DNA of 62,891 nt from Aestuariivirga sp. (GCF_020252405.1 NZ_JADCDA010000054.1:1-62891); one strand, 5' to 3'; shown: positions 7,794 to 18,880, counted from the stretch's first letter. Program-made: numbers and translations. Notes: generated from the letters alone by a model not told the origin.

Positions 7794-9179
7794 TCAAACG
7801 ACTTCAGCCTTGACCTGGGCATAGGTCGCGTCCAGCGCGAGCCGGGCAAGGCGGACCAGCTCATCGATCTCCTTTCGGGTGATGATCAGCGGCGGCGCCA
7901 GCACCATGGTGTCCCAGCAGGCCCGCATGATCAGCCCGTTCCTGAAGCAATTGTCGCGGCACATGGCGCCCACCCGGCCCGGGCTGGCAAAGCGGCCGCG
8001 CCTCGCCTTGTAGTTGGACAGTTCGATCGCGCCAATGAGGCCCACCGAACGCGTTTCGCCGACGATCAGATGATCGCGCAGCGAGGCCAGCGCCGCGGCG
8101 AAATAGGGCCCGGTCTCGGCGGCATGGCGGACGAGGTTCTCGCGCTCGATGATCTCGATGTTCCTGAGCGCCACGGCGGCCGCCACGGGGTGGCCGGCAT
8201 AGGTCATGCCGTGGTAGAACTCGCCGCCCAGCTCGAAAAAGTCCTTGATCAGGTGGTCGGCGAAAGCCACGGCGCCGATCGGCAGGTAGCCGGACGACAG
8301 GCCCTTGGCCATCGGCACGATGTCCGGCTCGAAGCCCATGGTCTCGAAGCCCCACCAGTTGCCGGTGCGCCCGAAGCCGCAGATGACCTCGTCCGAGATG
8401 ATCAGCACGCCATGCTTGCGGCAGATGCGCTGCACTTCCGGCCAGTAGGTGGACGGGGGAATCAGCACGCCGCCGGCGCCCTGGACCGGCTCCCCGATGA
8501 AGGCGGCAACGTTGTCGGGCCCCACTTCGAGGATCTTCTTCTCCAGCGCCGCCGCGGCCTCGAGGCCGAATTCCTCCGGCGTCTTGTCGCCGCCGAAATC
8601 GAACCAGTGCGGCTGCTGCACGTGGTGGAAGCCGGGGAATTCGGTTCCCACCTGGTCATGCATGCCCTGGAAGCCGCCGAGGTTCGCCGCCACCATGGTG
8701 GAGCCGTGATAGCCCCGCGTGCGGGCGATGAAATGCTGGCGGTAGGGCTTGCCCTTCAGCTTCCAGTAGTGGCGCACGAAGCGCACGATGGTGTCGTTCG
8801 ATTCCGAGCCGGAGTTGGTGAAGAAGATGTGCCTGAAACGGGCCGGCATGACGGAGGAGATCTTGGCGGCGAGCTCGGTCGCCGGCACCGTCGTCGTCTT
8901 GAAGAAGGTGTTGTAGTAGGGCAGGTCAAGCATCTGCCTGTAGGCGGCCTCGGCCAGTTCCTTGCGGCCATAGCCCACGTTCACGCACCACAGGCCGGAC
9001 ATGCCGTCCAGAAGCTTGTGGCCGTTGCCGTCCCAGATCCAGATGCCGTCGGCCTGGGTCATCACCCGCGGGCCGCCTTCGGCATGGAAGGACTTGTGGT
9101 CGGTGAACGGATGGAAATGATGCGCGATGTCGTTGCGGATCACTTCGGCGATATCGATGTTCTTGTTGAGGACATTCAT
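7794..9179 (-). CDS. spuC: class III PLP aminotransferase, putrescine:pyruvate type (SpuC-like)
   Basis: This 461-residue omega-aminotransferase probably moves the amino group of putrescine (or cadaverine, GABA or another omega-amine) to pyruvate. The start is the ATG at 9177-9179 ('MNVLNKNIDIAEVIRNDIAHHFHPFTDHK'), with GGAGAG just upstream. Fold type I signs are 'FTNSGSESNDTIVRFVRHYW', 'ISDEVICGFGRTGNWWGFE' with the PLP-contacting aspartate, and 'MAKGLSSGYLPIGAV' with the Schiff-base lysine at K292. The length fits SpuC/YgjG-like enzymes (about 455-460). It stands upstream of potF in the same direction. The 148-base gap with a palindrome suggests separate or partly coupled transcription. Confidence 0.82.
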   Translation of the reverse strand: MNVLNKNIDIAEVIRNDIAHHFHPFTDHKSFHAEGGPRVMTQADGIWIWDGNGHKLLDGMSGLWCVNVGYGRKELAEAAYRQMLDLPYYNTFFKTTTVPATELAAKISSVMPARFRHIFFTNSGSESNDTIVRFVRHYWKLKGKPYRQHFIARTRGYHGSTMVAANLGGFQGMHDQVGTEFPGFHHVQQPHWFDFGGDKTPEEFGLEAAAALEKKILEVGPDNVAAFIGEPVQGAGGVLIPPSTYWPEVQRICRKHGVLIISDEVICGFGRTGNWWGFETMGFEPDIVPMAKGLSSGYLPIGAVAFADHLIKDFFELGGEFYHGMTYAGHPVAAAVALRNIEIIERENLVRHAAETGPYFAAALASLRDHLIVGETRSVGLIGAIELSNYKARRGRFASPGRVGAMCRDNCFRNGLIMRACWDTMVLAPPLIITRKEIDELVRLARLALDATYAQVKAEVV

Positions 9180-9301
9180 GGCGCTCTCCAAACTGAATAT
9201 GGGGAAGGACCCCGCGCCGGCAGTGGGCGGGGCGGGCAATCGGACAGAATGCAGGAGTCTTACGGCTTGAATCCGATGCGCGCGCAGTGAAGCATCACTT
9301 C

Positions 9302-9331
9302 ATCATACGCGGTCTTTGACCAGATGGGCAA
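9302..9331 (-). promoter_or_regulatory. candidate sigma70-type promoter for the aminotransferase gene
   Basis: On the minus strand TTGCCC (9326-9331) is followed after 18 bases by TATGAT (9302-9307), about 120 bases upstream of the aminotransferase ATG. Both hexamers are close to consensus and lie in the only long gap on this strand (9180-9450), which holds no gene. This is a pattern match only. Confidence 0.35.
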
Positions 9332-9450
9332 AATCACCCCGGATATGGTCGCGTGATAACACATGAATTGCTTATGCCATGTCCGCCGCGCTTTCGCAAG
9401 GAACACGCATACTGAGCCCCACCCCCCGCGCCGCGTGGGGAGAGGACGAT

Positions 9451-11043
<1,593 letters not shown>

Positions 11044-11044
11044 G

Positions 11045-12163
11045 TCAGCGGTCCTTCGGGTCGAGCGCATCGCGCAAGCCGTCGCCGATGAAGTTCAGCG
11101 CGAAGAGCGTGGTGGTGAGGAAGAAGGAGGGGAAGACCAGGAGCCAGGTGGCGCCGGGGATGTTCTTTGCGCCCTGACTGATGAGCACGCCCCAGCTCGA
11201 CATCGGCTCCTGCACGCCCAGCCCCAGGAAGGACAGGAAGCTCTCGAGGATAATGACCTGCGGCACCAGCAGCGTCATGTAGATGACGACGGGTCCCAGG
11301 AGGTTGGGCACCACGTGGCGCAGCAGGACGCCGCCGGGCGAAACGCCCAGCGCCTCCGCGGCCTGCACATATTCCTGGCGTTTGAGCGACAGCGCCTGCC
11401 CGCGCACGATGCGCGCCATGTCGAGCCACAGCACGGCGCCGACCGCGAGGAACATGAACACGAAGTTCCGTCCGAAGAACACCACAAGCATGATGACGAA
11501 AAAAATGAAGGGCAGCGAATAGAGAATGTCGACGATGCGCATCATGATCTCGTCGGTGCGGCCGCCGGCGAAGCCGGCGATTGCGCCGTAGAGCACGCCG
11601 ATCGCCACGGCGACAATGCCGGCGAGAAGGCCGATGGCCAGCGACACGCGGCCCGCGGTCAGCGTGCGGGTCAGAAGGTCGCGGCCGATATTGTCGGTGC
11701 CGAAGAAAAAATACTCATGCCTGATATCGGCGCTCATGGTCATCCTGAGGCCATCGGCGGATTTATCGGCCACCTGCGCATTCCTGAAAACGTCAGAGCG
11801 GTCGATGTAGCGCGTGACGCGTTCGTCGATGGGCCTGACCGAGGTGACGGTGATGAAGATCTTGCCGTCCTTCTCCTCCCAGCCCGCGAGGTCAAGGCGG
11901 GAGCGCTTCACCGCATCCTTGACCGCGGGGCCGATGGCGTCAGGCCTGGGGTAGGCCTCAAGGCTGGGCGGCACGCGGGTGTAATCCTGATAGATCGTGG
12001 TGAAGTCATGCGGCGTGAACCACGGACCCACGATGCACAGCACCGCCATGAAGGCGAGATACCAGATGCCCGCCATGGCGGCCTTGTTGGCCTTGAGGCG
12101 GTTCCAGGCGTCCGCCCACAGCGAGCGGCCCCTGGCGGCGGCGGGGAGGCTCACGTCAGTCAT
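11045..12163 (-). CDS. oppC: oligopeptide ABC transporter permease OppC-like
   Basis: This inner-membrane permease of about 372 residues is longer than usual for DppC/OppC (about 300). The extra length is a periplasmic stretch of about 90 residues between the first membrane segment and 'FFFGTDNIGRDLLTRTLTAGRVSLAIG', as in E. coli YejE-type subunits. The coupling loop 'QAAEALGVSPGGVLLRHVVPN' is intact. The ATG at 12163 overlaps the oppB stop by 8 bases (ATGACTGA); a GTG nine bases upstream is also possible. Its position between oppB and the double ATPase gene supports the peptide-importer assignment. Confidence 0.87.
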   Translation of the reverse strand: MTDVSLPAAARGRSLWADAWNRLKANKAAMAGIWYLAFMAVLCIVGPWFTPHDFTTIYQDYTRVPPSLEAYPRPDAIGPAVKDAVKRSRLDLAGWEEKDGKIFITVTSVRPIDERVTRYIDRSDVFRNAQVADKSADGLRMTMSADIRHEYFFFGTDNIGRDLLTRTLTAGRVSLAIGLLAGIVAVAIGVLYGAIAGFAGGRTDEIMMRIVDILYSLPFIFFVIMLVVFFGRNFVFMFLAVGAVLWLDMARIVRGQALSLKRQEYVQAAEALGVSPGGVLLRHVVPNLLGPVVIYMTLLVPQVIILESFLSFLGLGVQEPMSSWGVLISQGAKNIPGATWLLVFPSFFLTTTLFALNFIGDGLRDALDPKDR

Positions 12164-13079
12164 AGCGCACACGCGGGTCGACCACGGCGTAGAGGATGTC
12201 GACGATAAGGTTGAAGACGATGGTGAAGACGGCGATCACCACCACCGTGCCCATCACCAGCGTATAGTCGCGGTTCAGCGCCCCCTCGACGAAGTAACGT
12301 CCCACCCCGGGAATGGAAAAGATGGTTTCGACGATGATGGACCCCGTGAGCAATGCCGCGGCGGCCGGGCCGGCATAGGAGATGATGGGCAGCAGCGCGC
12401 CCCTCAGCGCGTGCCTGATGACGACCGAATAATCCGAAAGGCCGAGCGCCCTTGCGGTGCGGATGTGGTGCGAGCGCAGCGACTCGATCATCGAGCCGCG
12501 CATCAGACGGGCCACGATGGCGAGCTGCGGCAGCATGAGCGTGAGCACGGGGCCCACCTTGTTGACGAGCGCGCCATCGCCCCAGCCGCCGACCGGAAAC
12601 CATTTGAGGGTGAGCGCGAAGAACAGCTGGAACAGGGGGGCGATGACGAAGGTCGGGACCGTCGAGCCCGCAGTGGCCGTGGCGATCACGGCATAATCGG
12701 CCGGCTTGTTCTGGTGGAGCGCTGCAATGATGCCGAGGATGCCGCCCAGCAGCAGCGCCAGCACGAGGGCCGAGCCACCGAGCTGGATGGAGATCGGCAG
12801 GCTGTCGGCGAAGAGTTCCGCCACCGTGAAGTCGGGAAGATTATAGCTGGGGCCGAAGTCGCCATGGATGAGGTTGTTCAAGTAGAGCAGGTACTGCTTC
12901 CACAGCGGCTGATCGAGGTGGAAGACCCGCTCGAGATTGGCCTTGATCACGGGGTTCAGGCCTTTTTCCTGGTTGAAGGGGCCGCCGGGGGCGGCGCGCA
13001 TCAGGAAAAAAGAGATGGTCACGATCACGAACAAAGTCGGGATCGCGGTAAGCAAACGTCTCAGGACGTAACGCAGCAT
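12156..13079 (-). CDS. oppB: oligopeptide ABC transporter permease OppB-like
   Basis: This 307-residue permease opens with 'MLRYVLRRLLTAIPTLFVIVTISFF', the standard first membrane helix of DppB/OppB. It keeps the 'RTARALGLSDYSVVIRHALRGALLPI' coupling region. The ATG at 13077-13079 was chosen because the family begins there; an in-frame extension upstream would precede the normal N-terminus. The ribosome site is weak (CGGAAAA). A gap of 73 bases separates it from oppA. Confidence 0.9.
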   Translation of the reverse strand: MLRYVLRRLLTAIPTLFVIVTISFFLMRAAPGGPFNQEKGLNPVIKANLERVFHLDQPLWKQYLLYLNNLIHGDFGPSYNLPDFTVAELFADSLPISIQLGGSALVLALLLGGILGIIAALHQNKPADYAVIATATAGSTVPTFVIAPLFQLFFALTLKWFPVGGWGDGALVNKVGPVLTLMLPQLAIVARLMRGSMIESLRSHHIRTARALGLSDYSVVIRHALRGALLPIISYAGPAAAALLTGSIIVETIFSIPGVGRYFVEGALNRDYTLVMGTVVVIAVFTIVFNLIVDILYAVVDPRVRYD

Positions 13080-13152
13080 TTTTCCGCAACTCGGGTTAAG
13101 GCGGACGACCGCCCCGCCCCAATGGCGCAAGGCGGCCTGTCACTGTTGCGGA

Positions 13153-14739
13153 CTATTCCTTGGAGAGGAAGCGGGTCGGGTGGACGTCCATGACGTTGTC
13201 CTCCCAGCCCCTGAGCTTGTTCGAAACGAGGTTGTGATAGCTGTAATAGAGCAGCGGCACCACGCAGTGGTCGCGCGCCACGCCGATGGCTTCGGCATCG
13301 GAGAGCGCCTTCATGCGGTCCCCGGGCGTCGCCGCGGCGGCGGCCTTGGCCATCAGGTCATCATAGTCCTTGTTGGAGTAGAGCGCGTAGTTGTTGCCGG
13401 TTCCGGTCTTGCACAGGGCCAGGAAGTTTTCCGGGTCCTTGTAGTCGGCGATCCAGCCGGCGCGCGCGATGTCGAAGTCGCCGCGCTGCTCGAGGAGGCC
13501 GTAATGCGTCTTGGTGTCGGTGTTGACCAGCGTCACATCGATACCGAGCGGCTTCAGCTGCTCCTGGATGGCGACCGCGGTGTTCTTGTGGTTCTCGGAG
13601 GTGTTGAAGCGGATTTCCATCTTCAGCGGCTTGTCCGGGCCATAGCCCAGTTCGGCCAGCACCTTCCTGGCTTCGTCCTCGCGGTCGAGCTGCGATTTCC
13701 CGGCATAGTCCGTGGTGCGCATCCCGTAGCCGGCGATGCCCGGCGGCACGAAGGAATAGGCCGGGATCATGGTGTTCTGCCAGACCTTCTCGGCCAGATA
13801 GTCGCGGTCGATCGCCTGCGAGACCGCGGCGCGGAGCTTGACGTTGTCCCACGGCTTCTTGTCGGTCTTGAAGGCGTAGTAATAGGTGCCGAGATAGGGG
13901 CCGATCCTGATCTGATCGCCGAATTTGGCCCTGAGGTCGGCAAGCTGCTCGGTGGGCAGGTCGTCGTTCGAGTCGATCTCGCCCGCCTCGAAACGCTTCA
14001 CGGCCGTCGAGCGGTCCTCCGTCGGGATGAAGTTGACAGTGTCGATCCTCACATTGGCCGCATCGTAGAACTTGTCGTTCCTGGCGAGCTTGATGTGATC
14101 GTTCGGCACGAATTCCTTCAGCACGAAGGCGCCGTTGGAGACGAGGTTGCCGGGCTTCACAAAGTCGGCGCCGAGCTTGTCGATGCTGGCCTTGCTCACC
14201 GGGTAGGTGGCCTGGTGGGTGAGCATCTCGAGGAAATAGGGCGTGGGCGCCTTGAGCGTCACCTCGAATGTCCCGGGGCCGATCGCCTTCACCGCGAGCT
14301 GGTCTGGCTTCATCTTGCCGGCGGTGATGTCCTCGGCGTTGACCACCGGGGCCAGCATATAGGCATATTCGGAGGCGGTGGCCGGATCGACCAGGCGGCG
14401 CCAGGAGAAGACGAAATCATCCGCCGTCACTGGCTGGCCGTCAGACCACAGCGCACCCTCGCGCAGCTTGAAGGTCCAGGTCTTGCCGTCCGCCGACACC
14501 GTGTAGCTCTCGGCAGCACCCGGCTGGACCTCCGCCTTGGCGTCCTGAACCATCAGTCCCATGAACAGGTCGCGCAGGATGTTGGCTTCATAGGTGGTCG
14601 AGGTCTTGTGCGGGTCGAGCGACTCCGGGTCAGCCGAATTGCCGCGGTTATAGACCACTTCGGCGAAGGCGCCGGTGGCGGTCATGGCCAGCATGCTGCA
14701 GCCGGCGAGCCAGGACCTGATTTTGAACTGAAACACCAT
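13153..14739 (-). CDS. oppA: peptide-binding protein, OppA/MppA family
   Basis: This 528-residue periplasmic receptor of SBP family 5 has an N-terminal signal peptide ('WLAGCSMLAMTATGAFAEVV', cleavage probably after AFA). The family start 'NRGNSADPESLDPHKTSTTYE' and 'DGKTWTFKLREGALWSDGQPVTADDFVFSWRRL' are typical of OppA and of the murein-peptide receptor MppA. A GGGAGA ribosome site precedes the ATG at 14737-14739. It heads the transporter operon. The 200-base region before it contains a composite palindromic repeat. Ligand choice (general oligopeptide or muropeptide) cannot be told from sequence alone. Confidence 0.88.
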   Translation of the reverse strand: MVFQFKIRSWLAGCSMLAMTATGAFAEVVYNRGNSADPESLDPHKTSTTYEANILRDLFMGLMVQDAKAEVQPGAAESYTVSADGKTWTFKLREGALWSDGQPVTADDFVFSWRRLVDPATASEYAYMLAPVVNAEDITAGKMKPDQLAVKAIGPGTFEVTLKAPTPYFLEMLTHQATYPVSKASIDKLGADFVKPGNLVSNGAFVLKEFVPNDHIKLARNDKFYDAANVRIDTVNFIPTEDRSTAVKRFEAGEIDSNDDLPTEQLADLRAKFGDQIRIGPYLGTYYYAFKTDKKPWDNVKLRAAVSQAIDRDYLAEKVWQNTMIPAYSFVPPGIAGYGMRTTDYAGKSQLDREDEARKVLAELGYGPDKPLKMEIRFNTSENHKNTAVAIQEQLKPLGIDVTLVNTDTKTHYGLLEQRGDFDIARAGWIADYKDPENFLALCKTGTGNNYALYSNKDYDDLMAKAAAAATPGDRMKALSDAEAIGVARDHCVVPLLYYSYHNLVSNKLRGWEDNVMDVHPTRFLSKE

Positions 14740-14765
14740 TTTTCATCTCCCTGATATGTTTGCCA

Positions 14766-14874
14766 GAGCATGATCCGCAAAAGTGGAACCGGTTTTGCGA
14801 TAAGATCATGCTCCAGCTTTTGATCTGGCGCATGTTCCGTCCAGGCGGTTCCGCCGGAACGGAACATGCGCCAG
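14766..14874. repeat. composite palindromic repeat, two hairpin units (A then B)
   Basis: Unit A (14766-14813) begins GAGCATGATCCGCAAAAG and ends with its near inverse complement. Unit B (14825-14874) begins CTGGCGCATGTTCCG and ends CGGAACATGCGCCAG. The same pair recurs in opposite orientation at 26843-26930, and again interrupted by the insertion element near 55-58 kb. It sits 27 bases upstream of the oppA ATG, so the oppA promoter must lie in or before it. Confidence 0.8.
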
Positions 14875-14941
14875 GAGGTGTTCGCGCCGTGACACCTGAC
14901 GGAGAGGATAGCACCGCATGTTCCGCATGTCGTCGGTTACG

Positions 14942-17554
14942 TTACTCCCGGGGGTGAACGGGCCGGGGCGCTGGTTCTGCCAAAAGGTCCAGCCAGCGGG
15001 CAAGGGCCGGCGCCAGCAGAAGCACGAGAAGCGCCACGATCAGAAAGAGCATGGCGAGCGAGGCTCCCAACTCCGCCACGGCGGGGCGCGAGGATACGGC
15101 CAGCGGCGCCGCCGCGCCGGCCAGCGTGATGGGCGCCAACAGAACGGCACGCAAGGGCAGAATGTGCGCCTGCATGGCGGGTCCACCGCCGGAAAGCCGG
15201 GCCGCGACCAGCATCGAACAGGCGATAAGCACCGCAATCGCCGCGCTGATGCCGGACAGCATGGCGGCGTTGAGACTGATGCCGAGCATCACCGTGAGCC
15301 CGGCGGTGAGCGTAATGAAGGCCGCGACCGGAGCCATCGACAGCAGCATGCCGCGCAGACTTCGCAAGGTGATCAGCACCAACGCCGCCGCCGCCAGCAG
15401 CGCGGTGGCAAGCGCCAGGATCGCCTCGTGGTGCATCATTTCGTTGCGGACCAGCGATACGACGGGTTCACCCGCCGCCTGCGGAACGGCCCGCCGGAGA
15501 GCTGCGGCAAAGGACAACTCCCCGCTGCCGGACCGCGGCATGACTTCGATGCGCCAGACGCCATCCGCCGCCACGAAACGGCGCAGCAGCTGCGGCTCGA
15601 GATCGCCAACCGCAGGCGGCTCCATAACCGCAAGACGCTGGGCCAGGGCCGAAACCGCCCCGAGCCCGCCGAACAACGATTTCTCCAGCCCGGCCACGCG
15701 CTGCGAATCGAGCGGCTCGGAGCCGGCGAACAGCTCGAGGGCGCGGCGCAACCGCAAGGCGGCGGTGCGCAGCTGCGGCGCGGACGCCGCGGCAGCGGCA
15801 ATCGCGGTGAGCTGCGATTGCAGGGCGGCGAATTCCTCCCGCAAGCCCGCTTCGCCGGCCGGGGGTTGAAAACCGGGATTGAAGGCGGTGAGCGGCACAA
15901 GGCGGCGCAACTCGCCGATCTTTTCAGGAACATCCGGTGGCAGGAATTGCTGCACCGAGCGGATGGCGCCAACGTCGGGCAAGGCGGCGAGCCGCGTGAC
16001 GATGTCCTCCACCCCCGACCCGGGCGACAGAATATGGACGGCCCCGCGCGCATCGGGCGTTTCGAGGAGCGGCGGAGGCGCGGACGGCTGCTGGCGCTCG
16101 CCGAAGCGCATGGCGGGCAGGAAGACGGCCGAAAACACGGCGGCCGCGAGCAGCACCATGGCGGCCATATCGAGCCCTCCGCGTGCCGTGGGGCTTCTCC
16201 CCTCCCCCATCGCCTCGTCAAGCCAGTGGGGCGGCTCTTCGGCGCGGCGCGGTGCGGTGAGCGTGAGCGCCGCCGGAAGGACTGTCAGAGCCGCCACCCA
16301 TGCGGCAAGGCAGCCCGCCAGCGCGATGATCGCGAACTGGCTGAACGCCGGCAGGTGTCGCAACAACCAGGCGCCCCAGAACACGGCGAAGAGCAAGATG
16401 GCGGCGGTGACGAACCCGCCCTGGCGGTGGGCCGCCAGCATGATCGCCTGCACGGGCGCCAGGCCGCGGCTGCGGCCCCGGCCGAAGGCCACGGAAACCA
16501 CGCCGCCCGCCAGGATGACGGGCGACAGCACCGCGAGGGCGAAGGACCATGTGGCGCCATCGGGCGGCGATCCGAGAGCGGCGGCAGCAGCCCCGGCAAC
16601 CGACAGCGTCACGGCGCCGGTGAGCAGCACGGCGAGCGCCTGGCGCAGCGAGCCCAGCGCAGCGAAGAGCAGCACCAGCGTGAGCAGGATCGACAGCAGG
16701 GCCGGGACCACGAAGTCCCTAAGCTCGCTCGGCGGGGAGGCCAGCGCACGGCGCGGCCACAGCCAGCTGACGCCCGGCATGCCGGCGGAGACCTGGCGGG
16801 CAGCGGCGGCAGCGGCGGGTTCCTGGCCCGGCACAGGCGTCGCGAGCACATACCAGCGGCTGGCCTGCGTTCCGGCATCGAGGCCGGCAAGCGCCAGCCA
16901 GTCGAGCGGGTGCGGCTTGCCCTTGACCTCGGCCTCGATGGTGGCGGACGCGGCGAGCAGCATGGTGGCGAGGCCAGGCGGCGAGCGCCCCTGATCCACC
17001 GCCCTGCCGATTTCGGTGACGAGGGCCGTTAAGCCGCCCATGTCCGGCGCGGCCGCCATGGCATGGTACAGCGGCGCCAACTGCAGCAGGGCATCGACGC
17101 GGGCCCGCACCGTGGCGGTGTCACGGTAGAGAAGAGCGTTGCTGTCGTAGAATGCGCCGGTGCCAGGTACGAAGGCCGAGAGAAACAGCTCCTGGCGCTG
17201 CTGCAGCATGGCCGCCAGCGCCTCGGCCTGCTGGCGCGACGTTTCCGGGTCGCCGCTGGAGACCACTGCAAGGAACGTCTGCTCGACCCCCGGGAACTTC
17301 GCATCAAGTTCAGCCTGAAGGGCGGCAGTGCCCTGGTCCAGCCCGATGCGCGGCCGCTGGCCGGGATCGATCGACAGGCGGGTGGCAGCGAAGACCGACA
17401 AGCCAGCCGCCAGGAGCACCGCGGCGGCGACCACCGCGACACACCGGGCGGCGCAGAAGCGGGCGGCGCGCGCGAAGACGTTGGGGCGCAGCTTTTGCCG
17501 CGGCCCGGCGCCTGATTGCGGCTTGCCGCTCCAATGGGGCTGATCCCACTTCAT
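14942..17554 (-). CDS. MMPL/RND-family transporter, HpnN-like
   Basis: This 870-residue inner-membrane protein has the two-half MMPL layout. A first membrane helix (about residues 37-56) is followed by a large periplasmic domain, then a bundle of helices with 'VVPALLSILLTLVLLFAALGSLRQAL'. A second periplasmic domain and second bundle come next, with 'ALVLITLRSLRGMLLSMAPVAAFITL'. The region after the first helix, including 'RLSID', 'LDAKFPG' and 'FYDSNALLYRD', resembles HpnN, the hopanoid RND transporter of alphaproteobacteria. No hopanoid synthesis gene is in the window, so that function is inferred only. Its start is 92 bases from the divergent PLP lyase gene. Confidence 0.72.
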   Translation of the reverse strand: MKWDQPHWSGKPQSGAGPRQKLRPNVFARAARFCAARCVAVVAAAVLLAAGLSVFAATRLSIDPGQRPRIGLDQGTAALQAELDAKFPGVEQTFLAVVSSGDPETSRQQAEALAAMLQQRQELFLSAFVPGTGAFYDSNALLYRDTATVRARVDALLQLAPLYHAMAAAPDMGGLTALVTEIGRAVDQGRSPPGLATMLLAASATIEAEVKGKPHPLDWLALAGLDAGTQASRWYVLATPVPGQEPAAAAAARQVSAGMPGVSWLWPRRALASPPSELRDFVVPALLSILLTLVLLFAALGSLRQALAVLLTGAVTLSVAGAAAAALGSPPDGATWSFALAVLSPVILAGGVVSVAFGRGRSRGLAPVQAIMLAAHRQGGFVTAAILLFAVFWGAWLLRHLPAFSQFAIIALAGCLAAWVAALTVLPAALTLTAPRRAEEPPHWLDEAMGEGRSPTARGGLDMAAMVLLAAAVFSAVFLPAMRFGERQQPSAPPPLLETPDARGAVHILSPGSGVEDIVTRLAALPDVGAIRSVQQFLPPDVPEKIGELRRLVPLTAFNPGFQPPAGEAGLREEFAALQSQLTAIAAAAASAPQLRTAALRLRRALELFAGSEPLDSQRVAGLEKSLFGGLGAVSALAQRLAVMEPPAVGDLEPQLLRRFVAADGVWRIEVMPRSGSGELSFAAALRRAVPQAAGEPVVSLVRNEMMHHEAILALATALLAAAALVLITLRSLRGMLLSMAPVAAFITLTAGLTVMLGISLNAAMLSGISAAIAVLIACSMLVAARLSGGGPAMQAHILPLRAVLLAPITLAGAAAPLAVSSRPAVAELGASLAMLFLIVALLVLLLAPALARWLDLLAEPAPRPVHPRE

Positions 17555-17646
17555 GTCGTGTTTTGCAGGTCTCCCCGGCGGCAGTTGCAGATTCGACGGA
17601 CCGACTGCATCATAGGCCAGATTTGCCTGAAAGGAAAAACCGCATC

Positions 17647-18861
17647 ATGGCCCGCAAAGCGAGCGGCAGCGCGCACTGGCATACCGAAACGGCGGCGGTT
17701 CACGCCGGTGAGTTCGTCGATCCGGCAACCCGCGCTTCGTCGCCCAACCTTGTCATGTCCGTCACCTTCGCGCCAGAGGCGGTGACCGGCTTTTCGGCAC
17801 GCGACGAGCGGGACTACGAAGGCTTTGTCTACAGCCGCGTGGGCAGCCCCACCGTGGCGCAGCTCGAAGCCAAGCTGGCGGCGCTGGAAGGGGGCGAAGC
17901 GGCCCTGTGTTTCGCGTCCGGGGTCGCCGCCGCACACGCCCTCATTTGCGGCCGGCTCGGCCGGGGCGACCACATTATCGTGCCGGATGCAAATTATGTC
18001 GGCATCGCGGAACTGGCGCGCGACACGCTGCCGCGCTTCGGGATTGAGGTGTCCTGTGTGGATGTGTCGCGACCGGAGGAGGTGGCGGCGGCCATTCGCC
18101 CGGCCACCCGCATGCTGTGGCTGGAGACGCCGGCCAATCCGACGATGAAACTCTGCGATATTGCAGCACTGGCGCAGCTGGCGCATGACCGCGGCGTGCG
18201 CGACGTCGCGGTCGATTCCACCTATGCCACGCCGGTCGCCACGCGGCCCCTGTCGCTCGGCGCCGATTTCGTGGTGCATTCGCTGACCAAATATATCGGC
18301 GGCCATGGCGATGCGATGGGGGGCGCCGTGATCGGCCGCACGGCGGATCTCGATGCGCTCAACCTGGAGGCCACGGTTCATTTCGGCGGCGTTCTGTCGC
18401 CCTTCAACGCCTGGCTGATCCTGCGCGGCGCAGCCACCCTGCCCATCCGCATGCGGGCGCATGAGGAGGCTGCCCTGAAGGTGGCGCGCTTCCTGGAGGA
18501 GCACGAGGCCGTGTCGCGCGTGTTCTACCCCGGCCTTCCCTCCCACCCGCAACACGCGCTGGCCAAGCGGCAGATGCGGAATTTTTCCGGCATGATGACC
18601 TTCCAGACGAGGCGGCCGGGGCCGGAGATTGCCGCCGCAATGGTGAAGAAGCTCGAGATCATCCACTATGCGGTGTCGCTCGGGCACCACCGCAGCCTCG
18701 TCTATTGGATCGGCACGGATGGCATTCAGGCCTCCACCTTCCGCCACGACGCGGAACAGTTGCGCCGCTATCGCGACTATGCGGGCGACGGGGTGTTCCG
18801 CCTGTCGGTCGGGATCGAGAACCCGGATGATCTCATCGCGGACCTCAGCCGGGTGCTGTAG
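17647..18861 (+). CDS. PLP-dependent trans-sulfuration family enzyme (cystathionine/methionine gamma-lyase type)
   Basis: This cytoplasmic Cys/Met-metabolism PLP enzyme has 404 residues. The ATG at 17647 ('MARKASGSAHWHTETAAVHAGE') has AAAGGAA upstream. The frame is open for 165 more codons 5-prime, but those are antisense to the neighbouring transporter. Motifs are 'YSRVGSPTVAQLEAKLAALEG', 'CFASGVAAAHAL', 'LWLETPANPTMKLCDI' and 'VVHSLTKYIGGHGDAMGG' with the PLP lysine in S-L-T-K-Y. The family includes methionine gamma-lyase, cystathionine gamma-synthase and O-acylhomoserine sulfhydrylase. Sequence inspection does not separate these, but the 'KYIGGHGD' loop is common in methionine gamma-lyases. 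It is transcribed alone and followed by a hairpin. Confidence 0.78.
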   Translation: MARKASGSAHWHTETAAVHAGEFVDPATRASSPNLVMSVTFAPEAVTGFSARDERDYEGFVYSRVGSPTVAQLEAKLAALEGGEAALCFASGVAAAHALICGRLGRGDHIIVPDANYVGIAELARDTLPRFGIEVSCVDVSRPEEVAAAIRPATRMLWLETPANPTMKLCDIAALAQLAHDRGVRDVAVDSTYATPVATRPLSLGADFVVHSLTKYIGGHGDAMGGAVIGRTADLDALNLEATVHFGGVLSPFNAWLILRGAATLPIRMRAHEEAALKVARFLEEHEAVSRVFYPGLPSHPQHALAKRQMRNFSGMMTFQTRRPGPEIAAAMVKKLEIIHYAVSLGHHRSLVYWIGTDGIQASTFRHDAEQLRRYRDYAGDGVFRLSVGIENPDDLIADLSRVL

Positions 18862-18880
18862 GGGCGGCACATTTACCATC

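Noticed and set aside
14918..17032. 704-codon open frame on the plus strand
   Set aside because: It is the exact antisense of the MMPL transporter, is very rich in Gln, Arg and Gly, and has no family motif. The transporter on the other strand has clear membrane helices.
17555..17646. Possible SAM-type riboswitch before the PLP lyase gene
   Set aside because: No conserved SAM-I, SAM-II or SAH core could be recognised in the 92 bases, and the gap is short for divergent promoters plus an aptamer.
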